Assembly (NCBI RefSeq): GCF_000518865.1 | Contig: NZ_JAEK01000019.1 | Span: 1 to 64,000 of the forward strand | Direction: 5' to 3' | From: Bacillus sp. J37 | GTDB taxonomy: Bacteria; Bacillota; Bacilli; Bacillales; Bacillaceae | DNA: 64,000 nucleotides | Shown: positions 24,656-32,507 of the stretch, piece by piece | Layout of the letters: each line of letters begins with the position of its first letter | Numbering within the stretch: the stretch's first letter is position 1 | The notes under the pieces: model-generated | What the model was told of the DNA's origin: nothing | The model's input: the letters and a program-made list of their open reading frames with translations, nothing else | The model's database searches: none | Program-made: the position numbers and the translations under genes

Positions 24656-25540
24656 ATGGAGCAAATTAAGGAATTAGCGGAGTTGATCGAGAGAAATGTA
24701 GCGGTGGATGGAACGTATGACACGTCTATATCAGGATTGCGATTTGTTCGTACCACCCAGATTTCTGAACCAGTATACTCTGTTTATGAACCTTCCCTAT
24801 GTGTTGTGGCCCAGGGATCAAAATTGGTCATGCTTGGGGAAGAAAGCTATCAGTACGATTCTGCCAGTTATCTGACTGCTTCCGTTCATTTGCCGATTAC
24901 GGGACAGATCATAAAGGCTTCGCCCGATAAGCCTTATTTATGCGTAAATTTGCAGCTTGATATGAACCAGATTTTTGAAGTCGTTCAGTCATCGAGTCAA
25001 GTAATTTCTAATGACTCCCCGGGACGTGGTCTGGTAATCAGCCTAGTAAATGACTCGCTCCTTGAAGCGGTATTACGGCTTATTAGGCTACTTGAGACTC
25101 CACAGGATATACCAATCCTTGCCGATGGTATCAAACGTGAAATCATTTACCGGATTCTACAGAATGACCGGAATGATTCCCTGAAGCATTTTGCACTTGT
25201 AGGAAGTCAGGCCCAACGGATTGCAAAGGTGATCGGGGTGTTAAACCGAGAATTTGCGCAGCCCTTAAAGGTAGACGAATTGGCGAAAGAAGCCAGAATG
25301 AGCTCTTCATCCTTCTACCATCATTTCAAGGAAGTCACGGGTATGAGCCCAATCCAGTTTCAGAAACAGCTTCGGTTGCAGGAAGCACGCCGATTGCTTT
25401 TAACGGAAAACCTGGAAGCGGCTGAGGCAGCGTTTCAGGTAGGTTATGAAAGTCCTTCTCATTTCAACCGGGAATATAGCCGTAAATTCGGCCTGTCCCC
25501 AATGAAAGACATCCGGCGTCTGCGGGAAATCTTGTCATAA
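24656..25540 (+). CDS. AraC-family regulator with AraC_N domain
   Basis: A 294-residue regulator. The N-terminal cupin-like AraC_N domain contains YEPSLCVVAQGSKLVMLGE and YLTASVHLPITGQI. The C-terminal double HTH contains VDELAKEARMSSSSFYHHFKEVTGMSPIQFQK (key core MSSSSFYHHFKEVTGMSP). The chosen start follows GTGGAGGG. It is divergent from the SDR operon and probably activates it. This AraC_N class is typically placed beside oxidoreductases. Confidence 0.9.
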   Translation: MEQIKELAELIERNVAVDGTYDTSISGLRFVRTTQISEPVYSVYEPSLCVVAQGSKLVMLGEESYQYDSASYLTASVHLPITGQIIKASPDKPYLCVNLQLDMNQIFEVVQSSSQVISNDSPGRGLVISLVNDSLLEAVLRLIRLLETPQDIPILADGIKREIIYRILQNDRNDSLKHFALVGSQAQRIAKVIGVLNREFAQPLKVDELAKEARMSSSSFYHHFKEVTGMSPIQFQKQLRLQEARRLLLTENLEAAEAAFQVGYESPSHFNREYSRKFGLSPMKDIRRLREILS

Positions 25541-25685
25541 AAGAAGATAGGTTATCGAGACTAGAATGGGTTATTCTATGTAAGTGGAATGGCATAGGAT
25601 TAACGAATCCAATGAGCTTAATAGAAAACTATTTTAATTGTAAAAAGAAAAAAGGCTTGGATACCTATTTAGAGATCTGTGAAAA

Positions 25686-25952
25686 ATGATATACCATATT
25701 CAATCTTTCGAAATTCTCCTCCTACTCGGGTTGAATTCGTTGTATTTTGTGGAAGAATTGAATGGAATCGTGACAGATTTCTAAGAAAAAGGAATAGTAG
25801 AAATAGACTTTGACAGTGCTTGTAAAAGATTACTGCTGGCAAATAGTCTTTTTAGAACGAACAATTCAATAAAAGATATAAACATAAGTGGAATTGAGCA
25901 CTTAACTAGAAAAGACATACATAAAGCAAAAATGATGAAAGTATCATTCTAG
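25686..25952 (+). pseudogene. remnant of an unidentified gene with one in-frame stop
   Basis: One continuous frame of 89 codons runs from ATG 25686 to TAG 25950-25952 but is interrupted by TAA at 25782. The second half reads like real protein (DSACKRLLLANSLFRTNN and later RKDIHKAKMMKVSF). No family was recognised. It is the only coding-like signal in the 500-bp gap between the AraC and GNAT genes. Confidence 0.35.
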
Positions 25953-26040
25953 ATGTAACTCCATGAGAACTTAATGAAGAGCATCCATTAATCCATTATT
26001 TTATGTAAATGGAACTAACAAAAGGGAGGTATTGCTTATA

Positions 26041-26580
26041 ATGCAGTCAATTGATATACAAATGTTACCTTGTTACGCTAGTACCAATAAAGTGGGCATG
26101 GAGCATATTACGAACATAGTTAACCGTGTGTATGCGTCATCTGAGGAAGGTTTTTGGATGCACGGGGCAGTACGTACGACAGTGGCGGAAATGGCAGAGT
26201 TCACTATCTGTAATGAGATTGCTGTAGCTCGATCAATGGGAGAAATTGTTGGATGTGTCCGTGTTCGACGGATTGACCAAGGAATAGGGGAATTCGGGAT
26301 GTTAGCTGTTGATGACGAATACCAAGGGACTGGCATTGGACGAGAGTTAATCCGCTTTGCTGAGCAGAAGTGTCAAAAAGAACAACTTCGTAAGATGCAA
26401 CTGGAATTGTTAGTACCTCAGGAAGGTTCTCACCCGGCCAAAGAAATCCTGGAAAACTGGTATACTCGTATCGGCTATCAGCCAGTTCATACGGAAACCA
26501 TCGATGCTTCATTTCCGAAGTTGGCGGAAATGCTGGCTATCCCCAGCAAGTTTGTCGTTTTCCAAAAAGAATTAAGATAG
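26041..26580 (+). CDS. GNAT family N-acetyltransferase
   Basis: A 179-residue acetyltransferase. It has IGEFGMLAVDDEYQGTGIGRELIRFAEQ, with the acetyl-CoA loop QGTGIG, and a C-terminal NWYTRIGYQPVHTE segment. The ATG at 26041 is 11 nt after GGGAGG. A TTG at 26032 is too close to the RBS. It is a stand-alone gene. Substrate unknown. Confidence 0.82.
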   Translation: MQSIDIQMLPCYASTNKVGMEHITNIVNRVYASSEEGFWMHGAVRTTVAEMAEFTICNEIAVARSMGEIVGCVRVRRIDQGIGEFGMLAVDDEYQGTGIGRELIRFAEQKCQKEQLRKMQLELLVPQEGSHPAKEILENWYTRIGYQPVHTETIDASFPKLAEMLAIPSKFVVFQKELR

Positions 26581-26600
26581 AAGAAAAACTTAGATATAAG

Positions 26601-26624
26601 GGTCTCACCAACAATTTGACGGAA
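26601..26624 (+). repeat. 24-bp motif shared with 19540-19563
   Basis: Second copy of GGTCTCNCCAACANTTTGACGGAA, again starting within 25 bp of a stop codon. No coding remnant is seen next to it. The following gap to 26825 also contains a hairpin near 26711-26733. Confidence 0.5.
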
Positions 26625-26825
26625 TAGCCACGCAATGAAACGTAAACAAACGGGTGCGATGTTAAAGATCTATTTTCTGGGTTGTATCGAGTGAGTTTTT
26701 TCTGCAAGGGGTAGTTGTTATCGAATAACTATCTTTAGCAATATAAGTGCGAATGTTCTGTAAGTACAATCAAGAAATAAAAAAGTGTATTTAGTAACAA
26801 GAGGACTAAAAGGGAGGTAATAAAT

Positions 26826-26972
26826 ATGATGAAATTGATGTTTATTCTCGCAGCTATCAGTATTCCTACTTTCGCTTATTTCGGGAAAGGTGCTACTGGA
26901 ATTTTCATTTCTCTATTATTCATGTTTCTTGCAGCCTTTTTTAGTAAGCCAAGATTTAATAAGAAAGACTAA
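26826..26972 (+). CDS. 48-residue single-pass or hairpin membrane protein, unknown function
   Basis: A strong AAGGGAGG ribosome binding site lies 9 nt before ATG 26826. The product starts MMKLMFILAAISIPTFAYF, has a second hydrophobic stretch (GIFISLLFMFLAAFF) and ends with the basic tail SKPRFNKKD. The composition and RBS support a genuine small membrane peptide. No known family was recognised. Confidence 0.6.
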   Translation: MMKLMFILAAISIPTFAYFGKGATGIFISLLFMFLAAFFSKPRFNKKD

Positions 26973-27020
26973 TGATACTTCAGCAAAACCAGTTAATAGT
27001 AATTAATTGAGTTCTGTAAC

Positions 27021-27058
27021 GAAGTCTTTTCTGGAACAAGGAAAAGTGCTTATTTTAG
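27021..27058 (+). repeat. short hairpin repeat (TTTTCTGGAACAAGGAAAAGTGC type), copy 2
   Basis: CTTTTCTGGAACAAGGAAAAG followed by TGCTTATTTTA resembles the intergenic repeats at 4812, 30979 and 31772. It can fold into a short stem of TTTTC / GAAAA. Confidence 0.5.
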
Positions 27059-27119
27059 TTTTGGGCCAGCCAGATTGTAGAGTAACTCTTTATTACGTAG
27101 TAGACTAAATACTTTGCAG

Positions 27120-27157
27120 TAAATAAAAGAACCGCCTTCTTCACATCGAAAGGCGGA
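27120..27157 (-). terminator. terminator of the MGH1-like glycosidase gene
   Basis: On the minus strand CCGCCTT pairs with AAGGCGG and is followed by TTCTTTTATTT. Confidence 0.75.
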
Positions 27158-27189
27158 TTAGATATTGAGGCTTATTAGATGTTAATATC

Positions 27190-28722
27190 CTAACTCCTAT
27201 GAACGACAAGACGACCTAATTCCTCTGAGTGTGCAACCTTTACACAGTCAATATAAACGGCTAAACCTTTTCCCATGTTGTACTGAAGGCCGAGCTTATC
27301 ATAAATGATTGTGATTTCTTTACCATGAGAATACAAACGGTCTAAACAGAAATATTCCCATTCTTCAGGAACGAGTGGGTTCACCACAAAGCTACCATCT
27401 TCTTTTACACGGAACCCGATGAGTCCGGTAATGATTAGATCGTTAAATGTAGAATGGTTGTAATCCTTCCCACGCTCGCGGCCACCCTTGTTTTCTGGCC
27501 AACCCCATTCCTCTAATATCCGTCGGGAAAGCCATTCACCTGTAAAAGGGTCAATGTTTTCGTCCAACCAGGATACCGACTTGCCGTCAGCATTTATACG
27601 GTAATGAGATTGCGCGTAAGTGCTTAATATGTTCCAGTAATCTTCTTTATTAATCACTTGCTGTTCGTAATCGTTTAATACGTTAGCCATTGCCGTTAAC
27701 GTCTGAGATGTGGCGAATGGCCAAGACGGTCCATTCCACAGACATTCGTGTTCATAGGAAAACATGAACCTGGAATGACGTTGTTCTGCAGTTGTGGGCC
27801 CGTATGGAGCATAGAAACCTTCAGTATCCAATAACTGTGTCCAGGCACGTTCGTAACCGGAGTCTGGAAGGTGGAAAGCCCAAGGGATATATCCAAGTTG
27901 CTCACGTACGTTATAAGCGGGGTCCATCTTTTGGAAATCCCAATGTTTGACTATGTCATTTGAGCTTTTCAGTGGGATGACCTTGAAGAACTGCGCTTGC
28001 TCGTCCCATAGATACTGTTGGACAAGCTGTTTTAACTGATTCGCCTTTTCCTTAAACCTTTTGTTTGACTCAACGTCCTCTGCAAGGCGTGCAATGTTGG
28101 AAATCGCCAATGCATCGGCGTACATATAGGCATTCAGAGTTGGCCTTAGACCAGAACCGCTAATGGATATCTCCATCGCATCACGGTCATCAATTGACCA
28201 GAATAAGCCACTTTCGTTCCGATTGCTTTTCTCCCATTTTGTGTAGTTGTCGATCATATCCGGCAGTAAATCAATTGCTAGCTGGAAGTCACCATCTACT
28301 TTGCAATAATTCCACACAGCATCTGCTATCCAACAGCTATAAGAGCGTAGACTTCCGTGTCCTTTAAACCAAAACAAGATATAATCCTTTAAAATGTCTT
28401 GACGGTTTCGCAACCAGCGTCCTTCATTTAAATGATGTCCTACAGCACAGTTGATTGTGTTATGCTTGCCCGCCCAAGACACGGAGGGATGAAATTCAGT
28501 AATCACGAATCCGTCAGGAGTTAGCTTAATATGTTTTCGATACACCCACCAGCGAAAATAATAAGTCTCTTCCAGGTATGAATCAGGACAATGGAAAAGA
28601 GGAATCTGATCACGAAGCCAGTCCCAGGCGGTGGCATTATCAACATGCTGGATAACAGTTTCTTCGTCGTGCTTGTTAAACGTTTCGAAATGTTTTTTGA
28701 AATTTTCTGGCGTTAACAACAT
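27190..28722 (-). CDS. (alpha/alpha)6-barrel glycoside hydrolase, GH63/MGH1-like
   Basis: A 510-residue enzyme with no signal peptide, so cytoplasmic. The sequence has the GH63/MGH1-type pattern: WAWDW-like N-terminal region (TAWDWLRDQIPLF), WGLFW-like NESGLFWSIDDRDAMEISISGSG, ECLWNGPSWPFATSQTLTAM and the C-terminal KDYNHSTFNDLIITGLIGF. DDRD and the late Glu in SWLDENIDPFTGEW are candidate catalytic acids. It likely cleaves an imported alpha-linked disaccharide or glycoside. The divergent AraC regulator 165 bp away suggests substrate induction. The exact family and sugar are uncertain. Confidence 0.75.
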   Translation of the reverse strand: MLLTPENFKKHFETFNKHDEETVIQHVDNATAWDWLRDQIPLFHCPDSYLEETYYFRWWVYRKHIKLTPDGFVITEFHPSVSWAGKHNTINCAVGHHLNEGRWLRNRQDILKDYILFWFKGHGSLRSYSCWIADAVWNYCKVDGDFQLAIDLLPDMIDNYTKWEKSNRNESGLFWSIDDRDAMEISISGSGLRPTLNAYMYADALAISNIARLAEDVESNKRFKEKANQLKQLVQQYLWDEQAQFFKVIPLKSSNDIVKHWDFQKMDPAYNVREQLGYIPWAFHLPDSGYERAWTQLLDTEGFYAPYGPTTAEQRHSRFMFSYEHECLWNGPSWPFATSQTLTAMANVLNDYEQQVINKEDYWNILSTYAQSHYRINADGKSVSWLDENIDPFTGEWLSRRILEEWGWPENKGGRERGKDYNHSTFNDLIITGLIGFRVKEDGSFVVNPLVPEEWEYFCLDRLYSHGKEITIIYDKLGLQYNMGKGLAVYIDCVKVAHSEELGRLVVHRS

Positions 28723-28887
28723 ACAACCTCTACCTTTCTGCGTATCCTTTCAACTGAAAAGCATCAAAATAGTAACCTTATAAAATAGTATTATAACGTT
28801 TATAATAAGTAGAAAATATAAGTGAATCCAACCTAAATATTATAAAATTCCACACAAATATAATCGGAACAGAGAGGGATGATCTAG

Positions 28888-29757
28888 ATTAGCACAACTA
28901 AACACCTTTCAATCTTCTCACCACCATTGCCTTATTATTTGGAATGCGGAAAAGTGTCCTACTTACCGGGAGAACAGCATCCGGATCGAAATCGTATTGG
29001 TGTCTTTGATTTGCTGGTAGTCGTCAGCGGTAGAATTTATATAGGAGAAGAAGCTCAGCACTGGGAGGTTTCGCCGGGCCAAATGATCATATTGTGCCCG
29101 GATAAGTATCATTACTCAGTAAAACCGTGTGATGTAGAGACTTGCTTTTATTGGCTACATTTTAAAGAGGCAGACCGACCGGAGGAGCAAAGCGCTCGTT
29201 CTTCTATATCGAATTTCAGAGAGAAGGCCAAGTTGAGCAGGACAGAGTCATATCACATCATGCTACCTAAATATGAGGATTTGACTGAATCAACGCAGGT
29301 ATACGCTTTAATACAACGGTTAATTGGTCTTTCTACCGAACATCGAAGTCAAGCGTTCTGGCAGGAACAACAATTGTTCGTCGATTTGCTGAAAATTATT
29401 GAGAATAAGCAAAAAGCAGAGGTTCTTTCGCCTTCCTTACAGCTTGCAGAGATGACTGAAGCATATATCAAAAGACACTATCGTTCACGAATAAGTAACA
29501 AAGATTTATCAAAGGCTTTGCATTTTCACTCAAATTATATTACCCGGTGTATGCAGGAGGTTTTTCATTGTACCCCAATGGCTTACCTACACCAATACCG
29601 ACTGGACCAAGCCAAACTTCTTTTGATCAAGACAGACTGGACGATCACTAGAATTGCAGGTTATGTCGGATTTGAATACTCGCCGTATTTTTCAAGTTGC
29701 TTTAAGAAGCAAGAGGGAGTCTCACCATTACAGTTCCGTAAACAGTATGTAAAATAA
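28888..29757 (+). CDS. AraC-family regulator of the divergent glycosidase; apparent ATT start
   Basis: A 289-residue AraC-type protein. The N-terminal sensor cupin (PYYLECGKVSYLPGEQHP, then DLLVVVSGRIYIGEE) is followed by a C-terminal double HTH (SKALHFHSNYITRCMQEVF and RIAGYVGFEYSPYFSSCFKK). In-frame ATG codons are absent before the conserved N-terminus. A TTG at 28927 would remove about 13 residues and has no RBS. ATT 28888 follows GAGAGGGATGATC at good spacing, so a rare ATT start or a mutated ATG is likely. It probably regulates the divergent GH63/MGH1-like gene. Confidence 0.78.
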   Translation: MSTTKHLSIFSPPLPYYLECGKVSYLPGEQHPDRNRIGVFDLLVVVSGRIYIGEEAQHWEVSPGQMIILCPDKYHYSVKPCDVETCFYWLHFKEADRPEEQSARSSISNFREKAKLSRTESYHIMLPKYEDLTESTQVYALIQRLIGLSTEHRSQAFWQEQQLFVDLLKIIENKQKAEVLSPSLQLAEMTEAYIKRHYRSRISNKDLSKALHFHSNYITRCMQEVFHCTPMAYLHQYRLDQAKLLLIKTDWTITRIAGYVGFEYSPYFSSCFKKQEGVSPLQFRKQYVK

Positions 29758-30166
29758 GAAAGATTTCAATGTAAAGTCAATATCTTGCTTCTAGCACTAA
29801 TTAAGAATGTCCAACACCTAGAGAGCAGGTGTATGTTTGTGAAAAATGAACAGGGGGACACATTTCCTTACAAGTCGCAAAGCAGGAAGTAGGAGAAGGG
29901 CTGATTAGTAATGACTTTATCCAAAACACGATATGAAAGCCCTCGTGTTGAGTTGAAGCGAGCATTAATTCTTGAAAAGGTAAAAATGCGACTATTGCAT
30001 ATGGACTAGATTGTTGAAAAAACTCTTTGGGCAGATGGGCGATAATCTGCAACATTTTAACTTTAGGATAATGTTCAACTAACTGGCATGCTACTTCAAT
30101 AAAGCATTTGTATTATACTAAAAAACACCAAGCTTATATAAAGTCTTTGAAAGAAAGGAAACACAG
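29758..30166. other. 409-bp gap without a convincing gene
   Basis: A plus-strand frame from ATG 29832 reads MFVKNEQGGHISLQVAKQEV and continues protein-like to a TGA at 29934. The same frame then carries several further stops. It may be the remains of a lost gene. The 84-codon minus-strand frame (29801-30055) has no RBS and unlikely composition. Nothing else is evident. Confidence 0.35.
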
Positions 30167-30865
30167 ATGAAAAAGAAATTACTATTTATAGGAATTGGAT
30201 TTTTGTTAATAGCACTTTTATTCGCAGGAACTTTTAAAATTACAAAATTAAGAACCTTTCAACTTTTTGGAGGGTTAACATACCAAGTTGAAACGGAAAA
30301 CAAGGTTGTTGCTTTAACATTTGACGACGGTCCGACAAAGAATGTGGATCAGATTTTACCTTTATTAGATAAATACGAGGCAAAGGCTACTTTTTTTCTT
30401 ATAGGAAATGATATTGAAAAATATCCTGCAGAAGCAAAAAAATTGGTAGAGGCAGGGCATCAAATTGGAAATCACACCTATTCACACAAAAGAATGGTTT
30501 TAAAATCTCCCGCTTTTATTAAAGAAGAAATTGAAAAAACTGATGAGTTGATTAGAAAGTCCGGATATAAGAGTGAAATTGACTTTCGACCTCCCTATGG
30601 GAAAAAATTTGTGGGATTACCTTATTATTTAAATAAGCACAACAGAGAAACGATTATGTGGTCTTTAGAACCGGATACATATTACACAAGTGCTGATGAA
30701 AAAGTAAAATATGTGGTGGAGAACACTAAACCAGGATCGATAATCTTGCTGCATCCAATGTATGATCAAACAGGTGTGGAAATGCAAGCGATTGAAGATA
30801 TTTTAAGAGAGCTTACGAACGAAGGGTATAAATTTGTGACTGTGGACGAGCTTCAAGAATTATGA
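30167..30865 (+). CDS. membrane-anchored polysaccharide deacetylase (NodB domain, CE4)
   Basis: A 232-residue protein with an N-terminal hydrophobic anchor (LLFIGIGFLLIALLFAGTF). The NodB homology domain carries motif 1 TFDDGPT (catalytic Asp and metal Asp), motif 2 HTYSH (two metal His), motif 3 RPPYG and motif 5 LLHPMY. It should remove acetyl groups from peptidoglycan or another surface GlcNAc/MurNAc polymer outside the membrane. The RBS GAAAGGAAA precedes the start. It is monocistronic. Confidence 0.9.
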   Translation: MKKKLLFIGIGFLLIALLFAGTFKITKLRTFQLFGGLTYQVETENKVVALTFDDGPTKNVDQILPLLDKYEAKATFFLIGNDIEKYPAEAKKLVEAGHQIGNHTYSHKRMVLKSPAFIKEEIEKTDELIRKSGYKSEIDFRPPYGKKFVGLPYYLNKHNRETIMWSLEPDTYYTSADEKVKYVVENTKPGSIILLHPMYDQTGVEMQAIEDILRELTNEGYKFVTVDELQEL

Positions 30866-30978
30866 GGTAAGAAATAAATTGATCTATCTTTAGCCTTTAC
30901 GTTTGCAGAGATATAGTTGGTAAAGCAAGGGTGATGGTTATATAGGTATGTATCTCTTTTTTCTTATTCAAGTGAACA

Positions 30979-31012
30979 GGGCGTTTCTGGAACAAGCAGG
31001 AACGCTTTTTAC
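30979..31012 (+). repeat. short hairpin repeat, copy 3 (may act as terminator)
   Basis: GCGTTTCTGGAACAAGCAGGAACGC followed by TTTTTA can fold into a hairpin with a T-run. It belongs to the same family as 4812, 27021 and 31772. It could terminate the deacetylase transcript. Confidence 0.55.
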
Positions 31013-31067
31013 TATTGGAGCAGTTTAATAAAAATTACAAATTGTGAAGGAAGGGGGGATTGTACAG

Positions 31068-31170
31068 TGAAGGAAACCGTTGAGTTTTATACACCTCAAG
31101 CCCTAGCTCAAAATATATCCCAGGTCTATTAACAGAAATTTATTCGCGTTATAAGATGGAAATATAAGGA
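31068..31170 (+). pseudogene. probable gene remnant after a very strong RBS
   Basis: A GGAAGGGGGG-type ribosome binding site leads to a GTG near 31068 opening VKETVEFYTPQALAQNISQV and then a stop. In another frame, the following bases read PGLLTEIYSRYKMEI before a stop. The two pieces look like the ends of one small gene with a frameshift or deletion. No family was recognised. Confidence 0.3.
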
Positions 31171-31249
31171 ATGAAGTGATGAGGGTAATTTAATTGTAAT
31201 GTAAATGAAGAAAGATACGAAGTGAGAATATGAAAAAGGAGAATGGGTC

Positions 31250-31627
31250 ATGGTAAAGAGATTTTCTATGTTAATCATTACTATATTAGCCATTGGTGCT
31301 TTATTATTTGCTGCTAAAAATCCAACAGGTCCTAATACGGTTTCATTTGATGAACCACTAAATCTATTGATGTCTCTCGGAACATTAATCGTGTTGTTAT
31401 TACCACCAGTAATTTTATCTTTTTTTAATCATCTTGTACTAAATATTATTTTTGCTATTTATCAAGCCTTTATAGTATTGACCTTTTTAGGGCTTATAAT
31501 AGTAGGTTTTGTCATTCCTAGTAGTTGGTTAATTGCTATTGGTGCTCTAGGTGCAATTGTTGGTATTAGCAGTATCGTTGTGACTATTCTAGATCCGGGG
31601 AAGAAAGCAAATTCAGTGTCTAACTAA
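31250..31627 (+). CDS. four-helix membrane protein of unknown function
   Basis: A 125-residue protein with four predicted membrane helices: FSMLIITILAIGALLFAA, LNLLMSLGTLIVLLLPP, LNIIFAIYQAFIVLTFLG and WLIAIGALGAIVGISSIV. The short C-terminal tail is polar. AAGGAG lies 11 nt before the ATG. No family was recognised. It stands alone between the deacetylase and a MarR operon. Confidence 0.7.
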   Translation: MVKRFSMLIITILAIGALLFAAKNPTGPNTVSFDEPLNLLMSLGTLIVLLLPPVILSFFNHLVLNIIFAIYQAFIVLTFLGLIIVGFVIPSSWLIAIGALGAIVGISSIVVTILDPGKKANSVSN

Positions 31628-31771
31628 AAAAGTAAAGTTTAAATAAATTCAGTATTTTATGTTATAAATAATGAGGCAAACAGATGTTTATGTTTAAAAT
31701 GGGATAATTATAGAAGTTACTTTTTCTTGTTAACGGGTAGCTTTTAACTTAATGAACGGTCTTCAACCCTA

Positions 31772-31807
31772 GGGCGCTTTTCTGAAACAATGAAAAGTGC
31801 TTATTTA
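31772..31807 (+). repeat. short hairpin repeat, copy 4
   Basis: GGGCGCTTTTCTGAAACAATGAAAAGTGCTTATTT: GCGCTTTTC pairs with GAAAAGTGC around a short loop. It is the most regular member of the four-copy family and may terminate the upstream membrane protein transcript. Confidence 0.6.
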
Positions 31808-31958
31808 GGTTTAGAACGTATAGAAATGAAGTAAATAGTGAATTAAGCAGAACGAGAATAAAAGTCTATTTGTATTGCTATTTTCCATAGATTGTTAACC
31901 TATTGGTCATACATTCTGTTCCTTAAATGATAAATAACGTATTTATGAAGCAATAGAA

Positions 31959-31987
31959 TTGACATTCTTATTGCTCCAATGTATGAT
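31959..31987 (+). promoter_or_regulatory. sigma-A promoter of the MarR operon
   Basis: TTGACA (31959-31964) and TATGAT (31982-31987) with a 17-bp spacer. The start site falls within the operator array that begins at 31987. Confidence 0.75.
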
Positions 31988-32028
31988 TGATCTATCAAAC
32001 ATTGATATATCAATTATTGAGGTATCAA
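31987..32028. promoter_or_regulatory. three tandem MarR-type operators with exact 15-bp period
   Basis: TTGATCTATCAA (31987), TTGATATATCAA (32002) and TTGAGGTATCAA (32017) share the dyad TTGA-N4-TCAA and start exactly 15 bp apart. The middle one is a perfect palindrome. They cover the transcription start region of the operon, so the MarR protein would repress its own transcription from here. Confidence 0.75.
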
Positions 32029-32051
32029 CTATATAGAAAGAGGTTATGCCG

Positions 32052-32507
32052 ATGGCTAATTGTTCCGTCCGTTTGCAGATTTTCTTGGAGCTGCAGGCTG
32101 TAAATAAGGAGCTCTGCTCAAAGTTCGAGTCATGCTTAGGAGCCAGCCCTTCTCGTGTGGAGATTCTTCATTATTTATTGCAACATGAGGAAGTTACCCA
32201 ATCAGCATTGCAAGGGGAGGTCAATATCGATGCCGCAGCTGTTACCAGACATTTAAAGCAACTTGAAGCTGCCGGTACGATTGTGCGCTATAAGAAGTCA
32301 GATGATCAGCGAGCTACATGGGTGAAGCTGGAGGAAGAAGCGAAGCGTCACATCGAGCAATCATATCAAGAAAAAAGTCAGTTTGTGAATGAGACTCTTG
32401 CTGGCTTTACAGAAGCAGAGCTAGAACAATTTTTGAAGATGCTGAATAAAGTCAGGGTAAATGTGTCCAGTGTCACAAAGAATCAACTAGGAGGAGAAAC
32501 TAAATGA
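32052..32507 (+). CDS. MarR-family transcriptional regulator
   Basis: A 151-residue MarR protein. The winged HTH reads VTQSALQGEVNIDAAAVTRHLKQLEAAGTIVRYKKSDDQRATWVKL (key cores DAAAVTRHLKQLEAAG and SDDQRATWVKL). Three cysteines lie in the N-terminal 30 residues, which could allow thiol-based sensing of electrophiles. The second ATG (32052) is preferred as it is 8 nt from AGAGG. It is the first gene of an operon with a nitroreductase and an ABM monooxygenase, which resembles the quinone/electrophile stress operons under MarR-type repressors in Bacillus. Confidence 0.88.
   Translation: MANCSVRLQIFLELQAVNKELCSKFESCLGASPSRVEILHYLLQHEEVTQSALQGEVNIDAAAVTRHLKQLEAAGTIVRYKKSDDQRATWVKLEEEAKRHIEQSYQEKSQFVNETLAGFTEAELEQFLKMLNKVRVNVSSVTKNQLGGETK

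Noticed and set aside
29801-30055. 84-codon minus-strand open frame after the AraC gene
   Set aside because: No ribosome binding site, Cys/Pro-rich unlikely composition, and the opposite strand has more protein-like codons, although interrupted.
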